Assembly (NCBI GenBank): GCA_031841125.1
Contig: CM063108.1
Coordinates: 9,779,683 to 9,843,682, forward strand
Length of the DNA: 64,000 nt
DNA from: Acanthococcus lagerstroemiae
Taxonomy: Eukaryota; Arthropoda; Insecta; Hemiptera; Eriococcidae
Direction of reading: 5' to 3'
Part shown: positions 1 to 10,079 of the stretch, one piece after another
Numbering within the stretch: the stretch's first letter is position 1
Layout of the letters: the number at the start of each line of letters is the position of its first letter
The notes under the pieces: model-generated
Database searches by the model: none
What the model saw: only the letters and a program-made list of their open reading frames with translations
Told to the model about the DNA's origin: nothing
Made by a program: the position numbers and the translations under genes

Positions 1-1270
1 ATTCACGATTTCAAAATCATCCTCATCATTTTCGGCCTCAGGATCAACATTCATCGCATCCGCAGCAGCATATGCATGTTCTGGGAAACGTAGCATATCA
101 ATATGCCAAATACCAGAACCGCGAAATGCACTCTCAGCATTGCCGAGAGTCGCCGCTTTATAATAGGCCTCTTTGAATAGAGTCGGGATTTGGTGAATGG
201 ATATGGTTTTACCAGGATTTTCAATTAACCATCCTTTCTCAGCACTGGCAAGGTATCCTTAAAGAGGACCAAAAAAGGCAACATCCAACGGTTGCAATCG
301 ATGGGTGGTGTGACTTGGTAACTGGAGCATAACAATACCATTCTCACAACAAAATTTTATTGCTTGCAGATTTTTTGAGTGGGTTGTATGACCGTCAAGA
401 AGAAGAAGAACTGGGCGCTATGTACTGTAATTAATATGATTCTGAAAATGACGCAACCATTCCAGAAAAAGTTCTTTGTTGATATAGCCAGTATCTGAAA
501 TGCGAACAATACTCACTCGAGGCTTTCCAATTTCCAGTGCTGAAGGTACCTCTTTCTGGCTCTTATTGCTCATTTTGAAAATGAGCATCGGGGGTACATA
601 ATTACCAGTCACGTTGACACAATAAACTGCTGTTGAATTTGTTCCTCTCTCCGCACTTTTCACACCACCGACCTGTCGTTTTCCTTTCTGTCCTCCAATT
701 TTCCGCACTGTTTCTTGAACAGTCGAAATCCCGGTCTCATCGACATTAAATACCTGCTCAGGTCCTAAATGAAATTTATTGACAAGCTCGGTCAACTTCT
801 CAAAGAATCCCTCGACTCGTTTTCTCGAAAATCCTTTTATTCTGGCCATTGACGTCAGCTCTGGAGTTCGGAGACTCAGTTCAGGGAACCGTCGCAAGAA
901 GTTGTAGCACCACTTCTTCCCTGCATATTCATTAAACGGATGCTGTCCTGGCTGTATTTGTTCGACAATATCGAAGGCTAATTCTGATTTCAGTCGGAGT
1001 TAGTCCGAACATTCGTTCTTCCTTCAACAATATATGATTCTTCAGCTCTTCTTTAACTTCTGCAAGTAATGTCGGCGGCCGACCAAAACTTTTCTTCCCA
1101 TTACTGCGAGCATTTTGCTTGTGATAATGCCGTAACAGAGTCGCCTTGGGAACGCCATACGATCTTGCTACTTTATTCACACCTTCCTGTCGATCCAATG
1201 CCGCTAAGGCCTGTTCCAAGTCCGCGTCATCCCACTGGCCGTATTTCGTGCGATCTGGTGCCTGAATCAA
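1..1270 (-). pseudogene. pogo/Tigger-type DDE transposase, broken
   Basis: Relic of a Tc1-mariner superfamily (pogo/Tigger, jerky-like) transposase that would cut and paste its own element in the nucleus. Read on the minus strand it has an N-terminal Psq/CENP-B-type helix-turn-helix (around 1240-1110, with KVARSYGVPKATLLRHY), then the DDE domain: first Asp in FNVDETGI (about 750), second in LLLDGHTTHS (about 395-365), third in LQPLDVAFFGPL (about 290-260). Damage is visible: a frameshift near 990 (after LTPTEIR), an in-frame TAG at 418-420 and a TAA at 259-261. The reading frame at the 5' end opens after TTTTGATTCAG, which resembles a splice acceptor, so the true start may lie in an upstream exon. 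The C-terminus runs off the window edge. It is not functional as it stands. Confidence 0.88.
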
Positions 1271-1379
1271 AACAATAGAGATGAAATATTATTACTAATA
1301 TCACTGTAAAAAGGTTTAGTTTATTTTCCTTAAGTCACTGCTTCTACGGCTGTTGAAATATCAAAACTGAAAAATGTTA

Positions 1380-1940
1380 TCCTAAGTTGGACCGGTTCAA
1401 GTTGCGATACTTCCTTGTTTTCATTTCTTATTGTTCAAAATGCAGAATTACCGAGCTACACATTTTTTATTGCATTAGTCCGTGGCCTTGTATGTGACAG
1501 AATGCAAATAATGCAAAAATAATGCGATTTTGAGGTGGTCCAACTTAAGAAACAAAATTCGGTCCAATTAACGCAACCACGACTTTTTTGCACAAACATG
1601 GCCGTGCAAAGAGATGTATGCAGTTAATGTTTTACCTCTTTGTACAAAAAGATGGCTGAAACAATGACTAAATTAACAATATACTGAGATATTTCATCTA
1701 CTTACTCTATTTTTCCGGTCGCCATCAACTTTTCAAAATTTTCAATATGCCGAAAATACACGTTTTTCGCAAGGCACCAACTTTCATGCAAATGTTTTTC
1801 ACTAAAAATGATAACACAAAGCCGGCGCTCTGTGAGCAATATCGTTAGACAGCCAGCTATAACTTATCTTAGAACCAAAGTGCTACCTATCGAAGGGCTC
1901 GAACAATTAAGGGTGGTCCAACTTATGCACCGGTTCAATA
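1380..1940. repeat. Subterminal motif cluster of the pogo-like element
   Basis: The non-coding stretch 5' of the transposase carries the motif GGTCCAACTTA at about 1535 and 1916 in direct orientation and at about 1383 in inverted orientation; two of the three sit next to ACCGGTTCA. Short motifs repeated in the subterminal regions are usual for pogo-like elements, where they are thought to bind transposase. The element end probably lies near 1910-1940, but the other terminus is outside the window, so no TIR or TA duplication can be shown. Confidence 0.45.
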
Positions 1941-1990
1941 TGGGCAACTCTCCCCTACAGCTGACGGCCGCAGCCCTTGGCCCTCGCTAG

Positions 1991-2210
1991 AAAAAAAATA
2001 TTTCCTAAGTAAAAAGTATTAGACTATAGACTAAAATAACCGACTCTGGATTGTTGCTTGAACTTTTGTCATCTTTAAATGAGATAGCTAGACCGTCTGC
2101 AAAGTATTGTGCGGAAGCCTGAGGAAAAGCTAAATCGTTTTTGGACAATTTTCTAAATTTCAAAATAATCCTTACGGCTTTCTTCGCATTTTCGAAAAGG
2201 CAACTCCTCT
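1991..2210. other. Unassigned AT-rich spacer
   Basis: Between the pogo-like element and the hAT relic. An open minus-strand frame crosses it but resembles nothing I recognise and has no coding signs. Confidence 0.4.
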
Positions 2211-2491
2211 TTGTTGAAAGTTTATAACATGGTTGAAGATACAATTAGAGATTTGGCAAAGGGATTAAGCGACTTTGAAGTTATTTTACATTCAACAAAG
2301 TTATATGTTTCCAAGATAAATGAAGAACTGGAAAAAGCTGAGCCTGAGGTTGATTTTGAAATAGAAGACGAGCTTCCAAAAATACGCCGACGAATGAAGA
2401 AGAAAATATTTAATTACGAGGGTGATAATAATCCAATAACAAATGAAAACGACAAATTTCGCATAGGAGGTTTTTACACAAATAAAAGCAA

Positions 2492-2643
2492 CCGCGGACT
2501 GGCTGGGGGGATGGAAAAATCCCCGGCCGGGCCCTTTGGACTGCGGGCCCACCCAAAATATGACTTGTTCCAGGAATGGGGAAAAATGAAATGAAGGGCC
2601 CCAACTAGTATTCCCGCTTTACAATTCCCTTGCCAGTCCGCGG
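2492..2643. mobile_element. Small TIR element (MITE-like) inside hAT relic
   Basis: A 152-bp insert with perfect 12-bp inverted ends: CCGCGGACTGGC at 2492-2503 and its complement at 2632-2643. It is GC-rich compared with its AT-rich surroundings and falls between two blocks of the hAT transposase that are adjacent in the protein family. No clear target duplication is seen, so the superfamily is open. Confidence 0.6.
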
Positions 2644-3189
2644 GTGAATGAAAGACACTATTTTATCGACTATAAAGGACAAATTTCAGAGTCACAAAGT
2701 TGTATTTGCCGATATCAGTTGTTTGGGCCCTAATCGATTTCCAGAGCTAAAGGATAGGTTGAATAGCGATCAGTTACCAGTGCTTACAAATCTATTTTCC
2801 CATATTAAAAAGTTTCGAAAGAAATCGACCCTGCAAGACTTCAAAGGAGAATTTAGAGATTTTATTTGCAAATCGGGCAGCTTAAAAAACTGTCTTGCAG
2901 AAGATTTTGATCAACTAGGCTTACTGGACGATGGAGAAGAAAGTAACGGTAGTAATAGTGACGATGCTGAATCCCAACCCAGCAGTTGCAAAGAACTTTG
3001 TAAAAAGTGTCCTGCCTATTGTTTTCTAGTCATAAAAAAGAATAATTTTTATAAACTTGCGTATCCAATCTTATACATACACGTAGCTTATAAATCTTTA
3101 TTGACTGTTTCCTTTGTACAAGTAACTTGTGAACGATCCTTTTCTATTTTGAAACATATAAAGAATAGATTACGGTCGGTACTTACAGA

Positions 3190-3858
3190 GGCGAAACTTG
3201 ACATTCAGTTGGGGGGGGGGGGAGAAGGAAAGTTTGCTGACAAATATTTTTTGAAAACTAAAAATTTGAAAATTTACCAATTTTTTGATCAAAATAATTT
3301 TTAATGGAAAAAAGAATGAACAAACGAACGTCCTTAGTAAATAAAAAATTCAAATGAACAGTTTAAAATTTTGCCGACTGCCAAATTATTAGGGATCCCC
3401 ATAGTTTCGTCCCTGCAAATGTACATTGAAACCTTATCCCCCAAGCACTCACATGAGCATACCTTAGTCTGGGAGGGTAAGCTGGCAGAATGTTAGGAAT
3501 ACTTGAGTGGAACACACAACTTCCTTTACACATCAAGGTAGTCGTTATTTACTTTTGGTGATCTTTTTTTTCTTTTTGAATTTCCTCTGATTCGTCTCCT
3601 AAACTGGTTCCAATCAAATCAAAAAATAAACATTAAAAAAAAATTCAGGTCAATCGGTTTAGGGACCAAAAATTTGACTACAAAATTTGTAAAACAATTA
3701 AAAAGTTGCCGATTTTTCATCGAAATATTTTTTAACTGAAAAAGAAATAAACAAATAAATGTTCGTGAAAAATGAAAATTTCAAATGAACAGTTTCAAAA
3801 TTTGCCGACTGCCAAATTATTGGGGGTGTCAACCCCCACCCCTATAGTTTTGCCCCTG
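3190..3858 (+). mobile_element. Dispersed repeat family A (copy 1, A-B-A layout)
   Basis: A 669-bp insert flanked by a 12-bp direct duplication (GGTACTTACAGA at 3178-3189 and 3859-3870). It opens with GGCGAAACTTGACATTCAG, a G-run and repeated AAATTTGCCGA strings, and closes with a C-rich stretch and GCCCCTG. Module A occurs at 3190-3420 and its right part again at about 3690-3858; between them is module B (about 3420-3660), which recurs at about 32045-32300. Related copies lie at 31425, 35275, and on the minus strand at 60721-62510. It has no coding capacity and no TIRs. The long duplication fits a retro-type insertion, but no poly-A tail or Pol III boxes were seen. Confidence 0.7.
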
Positions 3859-3991
3859 GGTACTTACAGATGATCACTTAGATGCACTTATGATTATGAA
3901 TATCGAGAAAGAAATCCTCTCAGAAATAAAGAATGAGGACGTTCTTTACGCGCTCACAAATACGTCCTCAAAAGTATTCGGAAATTGTTAA

Positions 3992-4329
3992 ATTAATTAA
4001 TTTGATAAACAAGTTTTTTAGGCCAACCTATAATATTAGATAACTGATATTTTATTTTTAATAGACCTCCTAATTATTAAAATAATATTATGCATTAGGT
4101 ATTTCTGTTATTAATAAACATACTAATTTTCTTTTTTTCGTTTCGCAGAGAGGTAAAACAATTTTCCTAATTGAAAAGATAAACGAAGGGGGAAAACTGT
4201 AAAATGAGTATCCACGTGACCATTTGCTTTTTTGAACCCTGAAAGACTACGGGTGAATAAAATGGGGTGGAGCAAAAATTTTTTGGGCCGCTTAAAAATT
4301 TGTAGAGGGTTGCTCTTACATTATTCCCC
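3992..4329. other. AT-rich spacer, nothing recognised
   Basis: Low-complexity AT-rich DNA between the hAT relic and the reverse transcriptase relic. No reading frame, repeat or site stands out. Confidence 0.4.
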
Positions 4330-4846
4330 CCTTAGTTTCAGTTCACCTATCCGCCCCTGCCAGCATGGTCCCACCAGGTCGATGATCTCATTATTCTATC
4401 TCGTTGGGGGCGGCCCCTCTTCCTTTTATATTCTCTCGGGGTCCAGAGCATGGTCTCTGAGTTCCATTTCCGGATTACCCCTTGTCATATGCCCAGCGTA
4501 TTTCAATTTCAACTTTTTAATTTTGCACCCCATGTTTTTCGCCTCTGTTTTTTCCGAATATTTTTCGCCGCGATTTTATCTTTTAACCTGATGTCTAGAA
4601 TCCTGCTCACCCTTGTCCCGTCTAACCAGAATTCGTTTATTCCTTTTCTATTTGCCATAAATTTCGTCTTTTCTATGTTCATAGATAATCGAAATTTGTT
4701 GCTTCGATGTTTCAAGTCCTCTGTCATTTTGATCATTTTATTGTAATTTTTTGCCACGAGGACAATATCATCTGCGAATCTTAAGTTAGTTAGGTTTTGG
4801 TCCAGAATTTTGAGACCCTTTCTCTCCAACTTCATTTCTCTAAATA
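4330..4846 (-). pseudogene. Non-LTR reverse transcriptase, C-terminal half
   Basis: The 3' part of an endonuclease-reverse transcriptase of a non-LTR retrotransposon (RTE/CR1-like, exact clade unsure). On the minus strand it reads IFREMKLERKGLKI, the catalytic LRFADDIVLVAKN motif, a thumb region with MNIEKTKFM, then in a shifted frame the usual tail with HMTRGNPEMELRDHALDP and a degraded GPPPTRW-like motif followed by stops. The same RT continues at 9108; the 4.26 kb in between is a Helitron-like insertion. Frameshifts and stops show it is dead. Confidence 0.8.
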
Positions 4847-5089
4847 TCTCTCTATCTCTCTTCTCTCTATGTACTAAAAAAGTAAAATCCGCCGCCTCCA
4901 CCACCACTGCCACCACCTTCGGGAGAAAAAAAAACGCACTGCGGGTTGCCTACCTAAAAATCAGAAAAATTGCAGGGGCAGATCAGCTACTTTCAAGGAC
5001 ATAATCTCTTCTAGATCTTTAAGTTTTACGACATAACCGACATAATAAGACATCAAAAGATATAATCTCTCTATATACTAAAAAAGTAA

Positions 5090-5130
5090 AATCCGCCGCC
5101 ACCGCCGCCGCCACCGCCGCCGCCTCCGCG
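5090..5130. repeat. CCG/ACC-rich triplet tract
   Basis: A run of CCGCCGCCACC-type triplets just inside the 5' end of the inner Helitron-like element. The outer element has the related CCGCCGCCTCCACCACC tract near 4889-4915. It creates poly-Gly or poly-Arg frames that are not real proteins. Confidence 0.6.
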
Positions 5131-5619
5131 GAAAAAAAAACGCACTGCGGGTTGCCTATCTAAAAATCCGAAAAAGTGCAGGGGCAGATCAGCTACTTTC
5201 AAGAACATAATCTGTTCTAATATAAAAGATCTCCAAGTTTTAAGACATAACCGACATAATAAGACATAAAAGACATAAAATGACATAATTACACATAATC
5301 TTCAAGATAACAAGTCGCGGCAGGTTGCCTACCTGGCCCCTTAATTACTCAATTTTCCAGGGGTAGCTCTTCAGGAGGGGGTTTATGGTTGTGGAGGAAG
5401 CTTCTGAAGGGGGAGGAGAGCCCCTGGAAAACTGCAGGGGCAGATCAACTACTTTCAAGGACATAATCTGTTCTAACATAAAAGCTCTCCAGGTTTTAAG
5501 ACATAACTGACATAATGAGACATAAAAAGACATAAAATGACATAATTACCCATAATCTCTAAGATCTCAAGTCGCTGCGGTTGCCTACCCTGCCCCTTAG
5601 TTATTCAATAGAGGTAGCC

Positions 5620-7060
5620 TACCCTCATGAGGGGGTTCATAGTTGAGGAGGGAGCTCCTGAAGGGGGTAGAGGGCCCCTGTAGGGGCGTAGGCTGTGGAC
5701 GGAGATGAAGGCCCTGGGTGGGGCAGGTGTAAGAGGACCTGGTGGAGGAGAAAGTCATAGGGTGAGGGAGGGGACCTTGAAGAGAAATGGCTATGGTGCG
5801 GGAAGGGCTGGTGGTGGGGGTGGGGTCTTGAGGGGGAATGGCGCTCGGGAGAGGGGTGGTCATGGTTGTGAGAGCTCCTGGGTGGATGGTCAGGGATCTT
5901 CAAGGAGGTTGGAGGGCTATAGTGAGGACAGGGGCTCTGATGGGAGATGAAGCCCAAAGGGTAGTGGTGGGTGAGAGGTCCTCATGGTGGAGGAAATCCT
6001 TGGTAGGAGAGGATGGCCATTGAGGAAGGAGGAGGTAGTGCTGTTCCAATATAAAAGATCTCCAAGTCTTAAGACATAACCGACATAAAAAGACATAGAA
6101 TGACATAATTACCCATAATCTTCAAGATCACAAGTCGCGGCAGGTTGCCTACCCGGCCCCTTAATTACTGAATTTTCCAGCGGTAGCCCACCCTCGGGGG
6201 GGGGGGGGGTCATGGTTGTGGAGGAAGCTCTTAAAGGGGGAGAAGAGCCCCTATGGGAGCGTGGGTTGTGGACGAAGATGAAGGCCCTGGGTGGGGCGGG
6301 AGTAAGAGGACCTGGTAGAGGAGAAAGTCCTTGGTGAGAGAGGGGACCTTGGAGAGAAATGGCCGTGGTGCGGGAGGGGCTTGCGACGGCGTGCGGTCTT
6401 CAGGGAGAAGGGCGCTCGGGGGAGGGGTGGTCATGGTTGTGAGAGCTCCTGGGTAGATGGTCAGGGATCTTCAAGGGGGTTGAAGGGCCATAGTGAGGAC
6501 AGGGGCTCTGATGGGAGATGAAGCCCAGAGGGTAGTGGTGAGTTAGAGGTCCTTGTGGTGGAGGAAATCCTTGGTTGGAGAGGGTGGCCATTGAGGAAGG
6601 AGGAGGTAGTGGTGTGTGAGGATCCTAGAGGGGCAGTAAAATTTTGGTAGTTAAAGGCCCAGGGGTGTAAGAGGTACTCATGGTGGAAGAGGGAGCTCCT
6701 GAAAGGAAGGAAAACCACGGCGGTGGCGGGGACTGTAGAGGAAGATGACGGTCTCGGGGGGATGGTGTGTAAGAGGTCCTGATGGAGGAGGAAGTCCTTG
6801 GTGAGAAAGGCGGCCGGGAAGGCGAATGAAGGCCCTGGTGCGGAAGGTTCTGGTCCCGGGCAGGTGGTCTTGAAGGGAAGGGTTCTCGTAGAAGAGGGTT
6901 TGTCATGGTGGTGAAAGCTCCTGGTTGGAGGACCAGGGGATCTTCGTGGTGGTTGAGCGAGGAGGCCGTAGGGCGATGGAGTCGCAGAAGGGGAAGGCTG
7001 TAGAGAGGGACTAAGGCCGCCAGGTCTTGGTGGGGGTGTGGTACTTGAACTAAAATGAAG
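5620..7060. repeat. G-rich internal repeats of the inner Helitron-like element
   Basis: Purine-rich, strand-asymmetric DNA with long internal duplication. A block of about 180 bp (GTGAGAGCTCCTGGGT to GAGGAAGGAGGAGGTAGTG) occurs at about 5865-6037 and again at about 6437-6612, a spacing near 570 bp. A related copy lies in the outer element at about 7800-7955. The minus-strand proline/serine-rich frames come from this composition and are not genes. Confidence 0.7.
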
Positions 7061-7451
7061 GCCACAGTGGTGTGGGGTGGTCGAAGGACGTGGTCCTAAT
7101 GGTGAGCACTCGTGGTGGAAGAGGGTGATCAGGGGAGACTAGGTGGAGGACTATGGCCACTGTGGGGGAGGAGTTTGTGGCTGAGGAGGGTTGCGACTGT
7201 TGAGGTGTGACCATGGAGGCGGAGAGCAACCATGGTCAACGACGGGGCCGTGGTGGAGGAGGAGGAGGATCGTAATGAAGAAAGGATGGAAGAGGGTTCA
7301 TGATGGAAGATTGAGGACTGCTGATAGAAGAGGGAGCAAAAGAAGCATAAAGCAAATCTCAACTCAGGAACAAAAGTTTCAGACCACACACTGAGGACTG
7401 TGACGGCGGGGGGGTTGGGCCGCGAAGCGGCCAGGGGGCGAAGCCCCCTAG

Positions 7452-9070
7452 TAATGACATAATTACCCATAATCTCCAAGATCTCAAGTCGCAAGATATA
7501 ACACATAGTCTAACTTAAAATATGTATAAAGGCAGATATAGTGTTCATGAATAGGGCAGACCAGCTACCTTGTACTCTGAGATCTCAGGTCCTTATGACG
7601 CCATCATCATCACCAACACCACACACTGCGGGTTGCCTACCCTACCCCTTCATTGCTCAATTTTCTAGGAGTAGCCTACCTTCAGGAGGGGGTTAATGGT
7701 TGAAGAGAGAGCTCCTGAAGGGAGAGGAGGGCCCTTGTGGGGGCGTGAGCGGTGGACGGAGATGGTGGCTCTGGGTAGGGGGGGTTCAGATGAGTAAGAG
7801 GATCAAGGATCTTCGAGGGGGTCAGAGGACCATAGTGACGACAGGGGCTGTGAAAGGAGATAAAGCCCAGGGGGCAGTGATGGATGAGAGATCCTGGTGG
7901 TGGAGGAAATACATGGTAGGAGAGGGTGTCCATTGAGGAAGGAGGAGGTAGTGGTGGGTGAGGGTCTTGGAGGAGCAGTAAAACTTTGGTAGATAAAAGG
8001 CCAAGGGTGTAAGAGGTACTCATAGTGAAGGAGGAAGTCCTTGGTGAGAGAGGCGGCCGGGAAGACAAGTGAAGGCCGTGGTGCGGGAGGTTCTGGTCCT
8101 GGGGAGGGGGTCTTGATGGGAAGTGTTCTCGTGGGGGAAGGGTGGTCATGGTGGTGGAAGCTCCTGGTTGGAGGACCAGGGGATCTTCGAGGTGGTTGAG
8201 CGAGGAGGCCGTAGGGTGATATGGAGCCGCGGAAGGGGAAGGCTGTAGAGAGGGACGAAGGCCGCCATTGGGGAGGGAGTAGAGACTGCGGATTTCCTAC
8301 CCTGCCCCACTAATTGCTCATTTCTCCAAGGGTAGCCTTGGTTCATGATAAAGGGAGCTCCAGAATGGGGAGGATATCCATGGAAGGCGCGGCCATAGGA
8401 GGGGGATAAAGGCCCTGGGTAGTGGGGGTAATGTTGAGTAAGAGGTTCTGGTGGAGGCGGAAGTCCCAGATGAAAGAGGGGTTGGGGAGGGAAATTAAAG
8501 CCATGGTGCGGGAGGGGCTAGTGGCGGGGATCTGAAGGGAAAGGGTGGTCATGGTGGTGGGAGCTCCTGAGTGGAGGACCAGGGGATCTGAAAGGGGATT
8601 AGGACAAGGAGGCCGCAGGAGGAGCAGTGGAAGGGAAAGGCTGTAGCGAGGGATTAAGGCCTTAATCGGGAGAGCATAGTAACGGGTGAAAAGGTCTTGG
8701 TGGGGGTGTGGTACGTGAACAGAAATGAAGACCATAGTGGTGTGGGGGTGGTCGGGGGACGTGGTTATAATGGAGGACGGCACTCGGGGTGGAAGAGGGT
8801 GATCGAGGGGAGACTAGGTGGAGGACTGTGGGATGCTTGGAGGTGAATGAGAGGATCGTGGTGGAGTAGGAGGCTCGTGATGAAGAAAGGATAGAAGGGG
8901 GTTTACGGTGGAAGACTGAGGACCGCTGATAGAGGGGGAACTAAAGTAGCCCAAAGCAAATCTCAACTCAGGAACAAAAGGTTTAGACCAAACACTGAGG
9001 ACTGTGGAGGTCGGACGAGGCGCGAAGCGCCGAGCAAGGCCGTACGAGCAAGGCGAGTGACGGCGGGGGG
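7452..9070. repeat. G-rich internal repeats of the outer Helitron-like element
   Basis: The right part of the outer element after the inner insertion. It repeats the same order of G-rich modules as the inner one (shared strings GTCCTTGGTGAGAGAGGCGG near 8035 and 6792, and CAAATCTCAACTCAGGAACAA near 7353 and 8960). It thus looks like a diverged full copy of the same non-autonomous family. Confidence 0.65.
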
Positions 9071-9107
9071 TTGGGCCGCGAAGCGGTCAGGGGGCAAAGC
9101 CCCCTGG
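9010..9107 (+). other. Helitron 3' hairpins and CTRR terminus (outer)
   Basis: Three short palindromes in a row: GGCGCGAAGCGCC near 9029, GGCCGCGAAGCGG near 9074, and the terminal GGGGGCAAAGCCCCC at 9090-9104, followed at once by CTGG. The corresponding inner end has two hairpins and CTAG. A hairpin just before CTRR is the usual Helitron 3' end signal. Confidence 0.7.
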
Positions 9108-9712
9108 TTTATTCTAAAATACAATTAAATAAATTTGGCGAGAGTGGGTCCTCTTGTTTCACTCCTGTTTCGATGAAGAAAAGGGTGCCTGAAATATCTG
9201 TATTTACATACGCAGACGAATGGCTATAGAGGCATTCTAGGACGCTAATAAATTCTTTTTTTAACTCTTCGTATATAGCAGGATAATTTCCGATATATTC
9301 CATTGTGCAAGTGCCGGATTGTATTACTTCGTTGAATGTTTTTACCAGGGGCTTTGTTAGACTTCCTGCCTAGGTTCTTACTAGTTCGTTGTCAATACGG
9401 TCTGGACCTGCGGGGTTTTGTTGGGTTTCAGTTCTTTTAACACTCTTTCAACTTCTTCTCTTATGAAAGGTGGCGCTGGATCTTCCCTATTTTTGACAAT
9501 TTCGTATGCCTTAGGGACTGAACTCCTTTTTTCCGCATATAAATTTTATATTGCTATTTCTGAGATTTCGTCCCTTGCGTATTTAATTTTGCCCCTTGCA
9601 TCTCTCAACTTGATGGACATAGGGGTCCCCGTCTGGGTCCACTTTTTAGTAAGTTTTGTTGAGTTGGTATTTTTAACTATTTCTTCAACTATTGTTTCAT
9701 CGTATTTTTTGA
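9108..9712 (-). pseudogene. Non-LTR reverse transcriptase, N-terminal half
   Basis: The 5' part of the RT that continues at 4846. Minus-strand reading gives a linker with EEVERVLKELKPNKTP (about 9470-9420), a frameshifted GPDRIDNELV, TKPLVKTFNEVIQSGTC (about 9355-9310), then in the 9303-9109 frame YEELKKEFISVLECLYSHSSAYVNT and the RT motif GVKQEDPLSPNLFNCILE, then TAA at 9109-9111. The block with motif A (the first catalytic Asp) is missing between MEYI and the next part, so this copy was already defective before the Helitron arrived. Frame breaks at about 9415 and 9360 support this. Confidence 0.78.
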
Positions 9713-9716
9713 TATC

Positions 9717-9718
9717 AT

Positions 9719-9749
<31 letters not shown>

Positions 9750-9821
9750 TTTGACATTTTTAAAGCCCACCTCGCAACAGCTCCTTATGGGCCAAAACAG
9801 CGTGGGGGCTAAATGAATAAC

Positions 9822-9875
<54 letters not shown>
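9717..9875. repeat. (ATTT)n and (AAT)n tails around a LINE 3' scrap
   Basis: (ATTT)n at 9717-9752 and (AAT)n at 9822-9875 flank about 70 bp containing CGCAACAGCTCCTTATGGGC. On the minus strand this looks like the last bases of a non-LTR element followed by an (AAAT)n tail, abutting a second tailed element. Confidence 0.55.
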
Positions 9876-9876
<1 letters not shown>

Positions 9877-9889
9877 GGACCGGGATCAT

Positions 9890-10070
9890 GTGCGCAGGTG
9901 TGCGGGATGGGTGCCCCCTGATACTGTCCTTACTGCATATCAGTTTGAGTTTAGGTATGCGCGAGTACTTCTAATAACACCTCTCTATCTCCGCCATGTC
10001 TTGGTGAAAACGCTCACCATGCTCGTCGCTGATACTCCCTTTCACCCGACCGTTTTGGGTACCATCCAGT
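9890..10070 (-). pseudogene. Fragment of a SDEHGERFHQD-type arthropod protein
   Basis: The minus strand reads GSISDEHGERFHQDMAEIE, then CY and a stop. I recall this HGERFHQDI string from the C-terminus of a repeated, uncharacterised protein family in arthropod genomes that is probably element-borne; that is from memory, not a search. Only about 30 codons are convincing and the rest is degraded. Function unknown. Confidence 0.45.
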
Positions 10071-10079
10071 GAAGCGAAA

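Larger units (their letters stand above)
2211..3991 (+). pseudogene. hAT-superfamily transposase (ZMYM1-like), interrupted twice
   Basis: Central and C-terminal part of a hAT transposase of the type often annotated as zinc finger MYM-type 1-like. The first segment (2211-2490) has the acidic and basic run before the catalytic domain's end. The second (2648-3189) has ISCLGPNRFPELKD and the C-terminal dimerisation motif CERSFSILKHIKNRLRSVLT. The third (3871-3991) gives DDHLDALMIMNIEKEIL and ends at TAA 3989-3991. Segments one and two are parted by a small TIR element (2492-2643), and segments two and three by a dispersed repeat with a 12-bp target duplication (3178-3189 = 3859-3870). Removing the second insert restores the frame exactly. 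The N-terminal BED finger and first catalytic residues were not found upstream. Confidence 0.82.
5066..7451 (+). mobile_element. Helitron-like element, inner (non-autonomous)
   Basis: 2.39-kb relative of the outer element, starting TCTCTCTATATACT after A5065 and ending CTAG (7448-7451) before T7452. The 3' end has two hairpins: 7418-7432 (GGCCGCGAAGCGGCC) and 7434-7448 (GGGGGCGAAGCCCCC). Joining the flanks gives a stretch (ATATAA then TAATGACATAATTACC) that aligns with intact ancestral modules elsewhere in these elements, for example at 5262-5300, which confirms the empty site. It holds about three copies of a module with CATAACCGACATAA and CGGGTTGCCTACC near 5140-5340, 5420-5610 and 6040-6180. 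No transposase is encoded. Confidence 0.78.
4847..9107 (+). mobile_element. Helitron-like element, outer (non-autonomous)
   Basis: 4.26-kb element beginning TCTCTCTATC and ending with a perfect hairpin (9090-9104, GGGGGCAAAGCCCCC) running into CTGG (9104-9107). The flanks are A (4846) and T (9108). Joining the flanks restores the reverse transcriptase frame exactly across NCILE and IFREMK, except for one in-frame stop, so there is no target duplication. A 5'-TC, a 3' hairpin plus CTRR and insertion between A and T are the Helitron signature. The 5' part reads TACTAAAAAAGTAAAATCC, shared with the inner element. No Rep/helicase gene is present. The body is G-rich, repetitive and non-coding. A second copy (5066-7451) sits inside it. 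Confidence 0.78.

Noticed and set aside
2005..2244. 79-codon minus-strand frame
   Set aside because: No known motif and no start context; likely chance frame next to the hAT relic.
5597..8783. Long proline/serine/histidine-rich minus-strand frames
   Set aside because: They arise from G-rich plus-strand repeats in the Helitron-like bodies. Overlapping frames on both strands are equally open and none has a domain.
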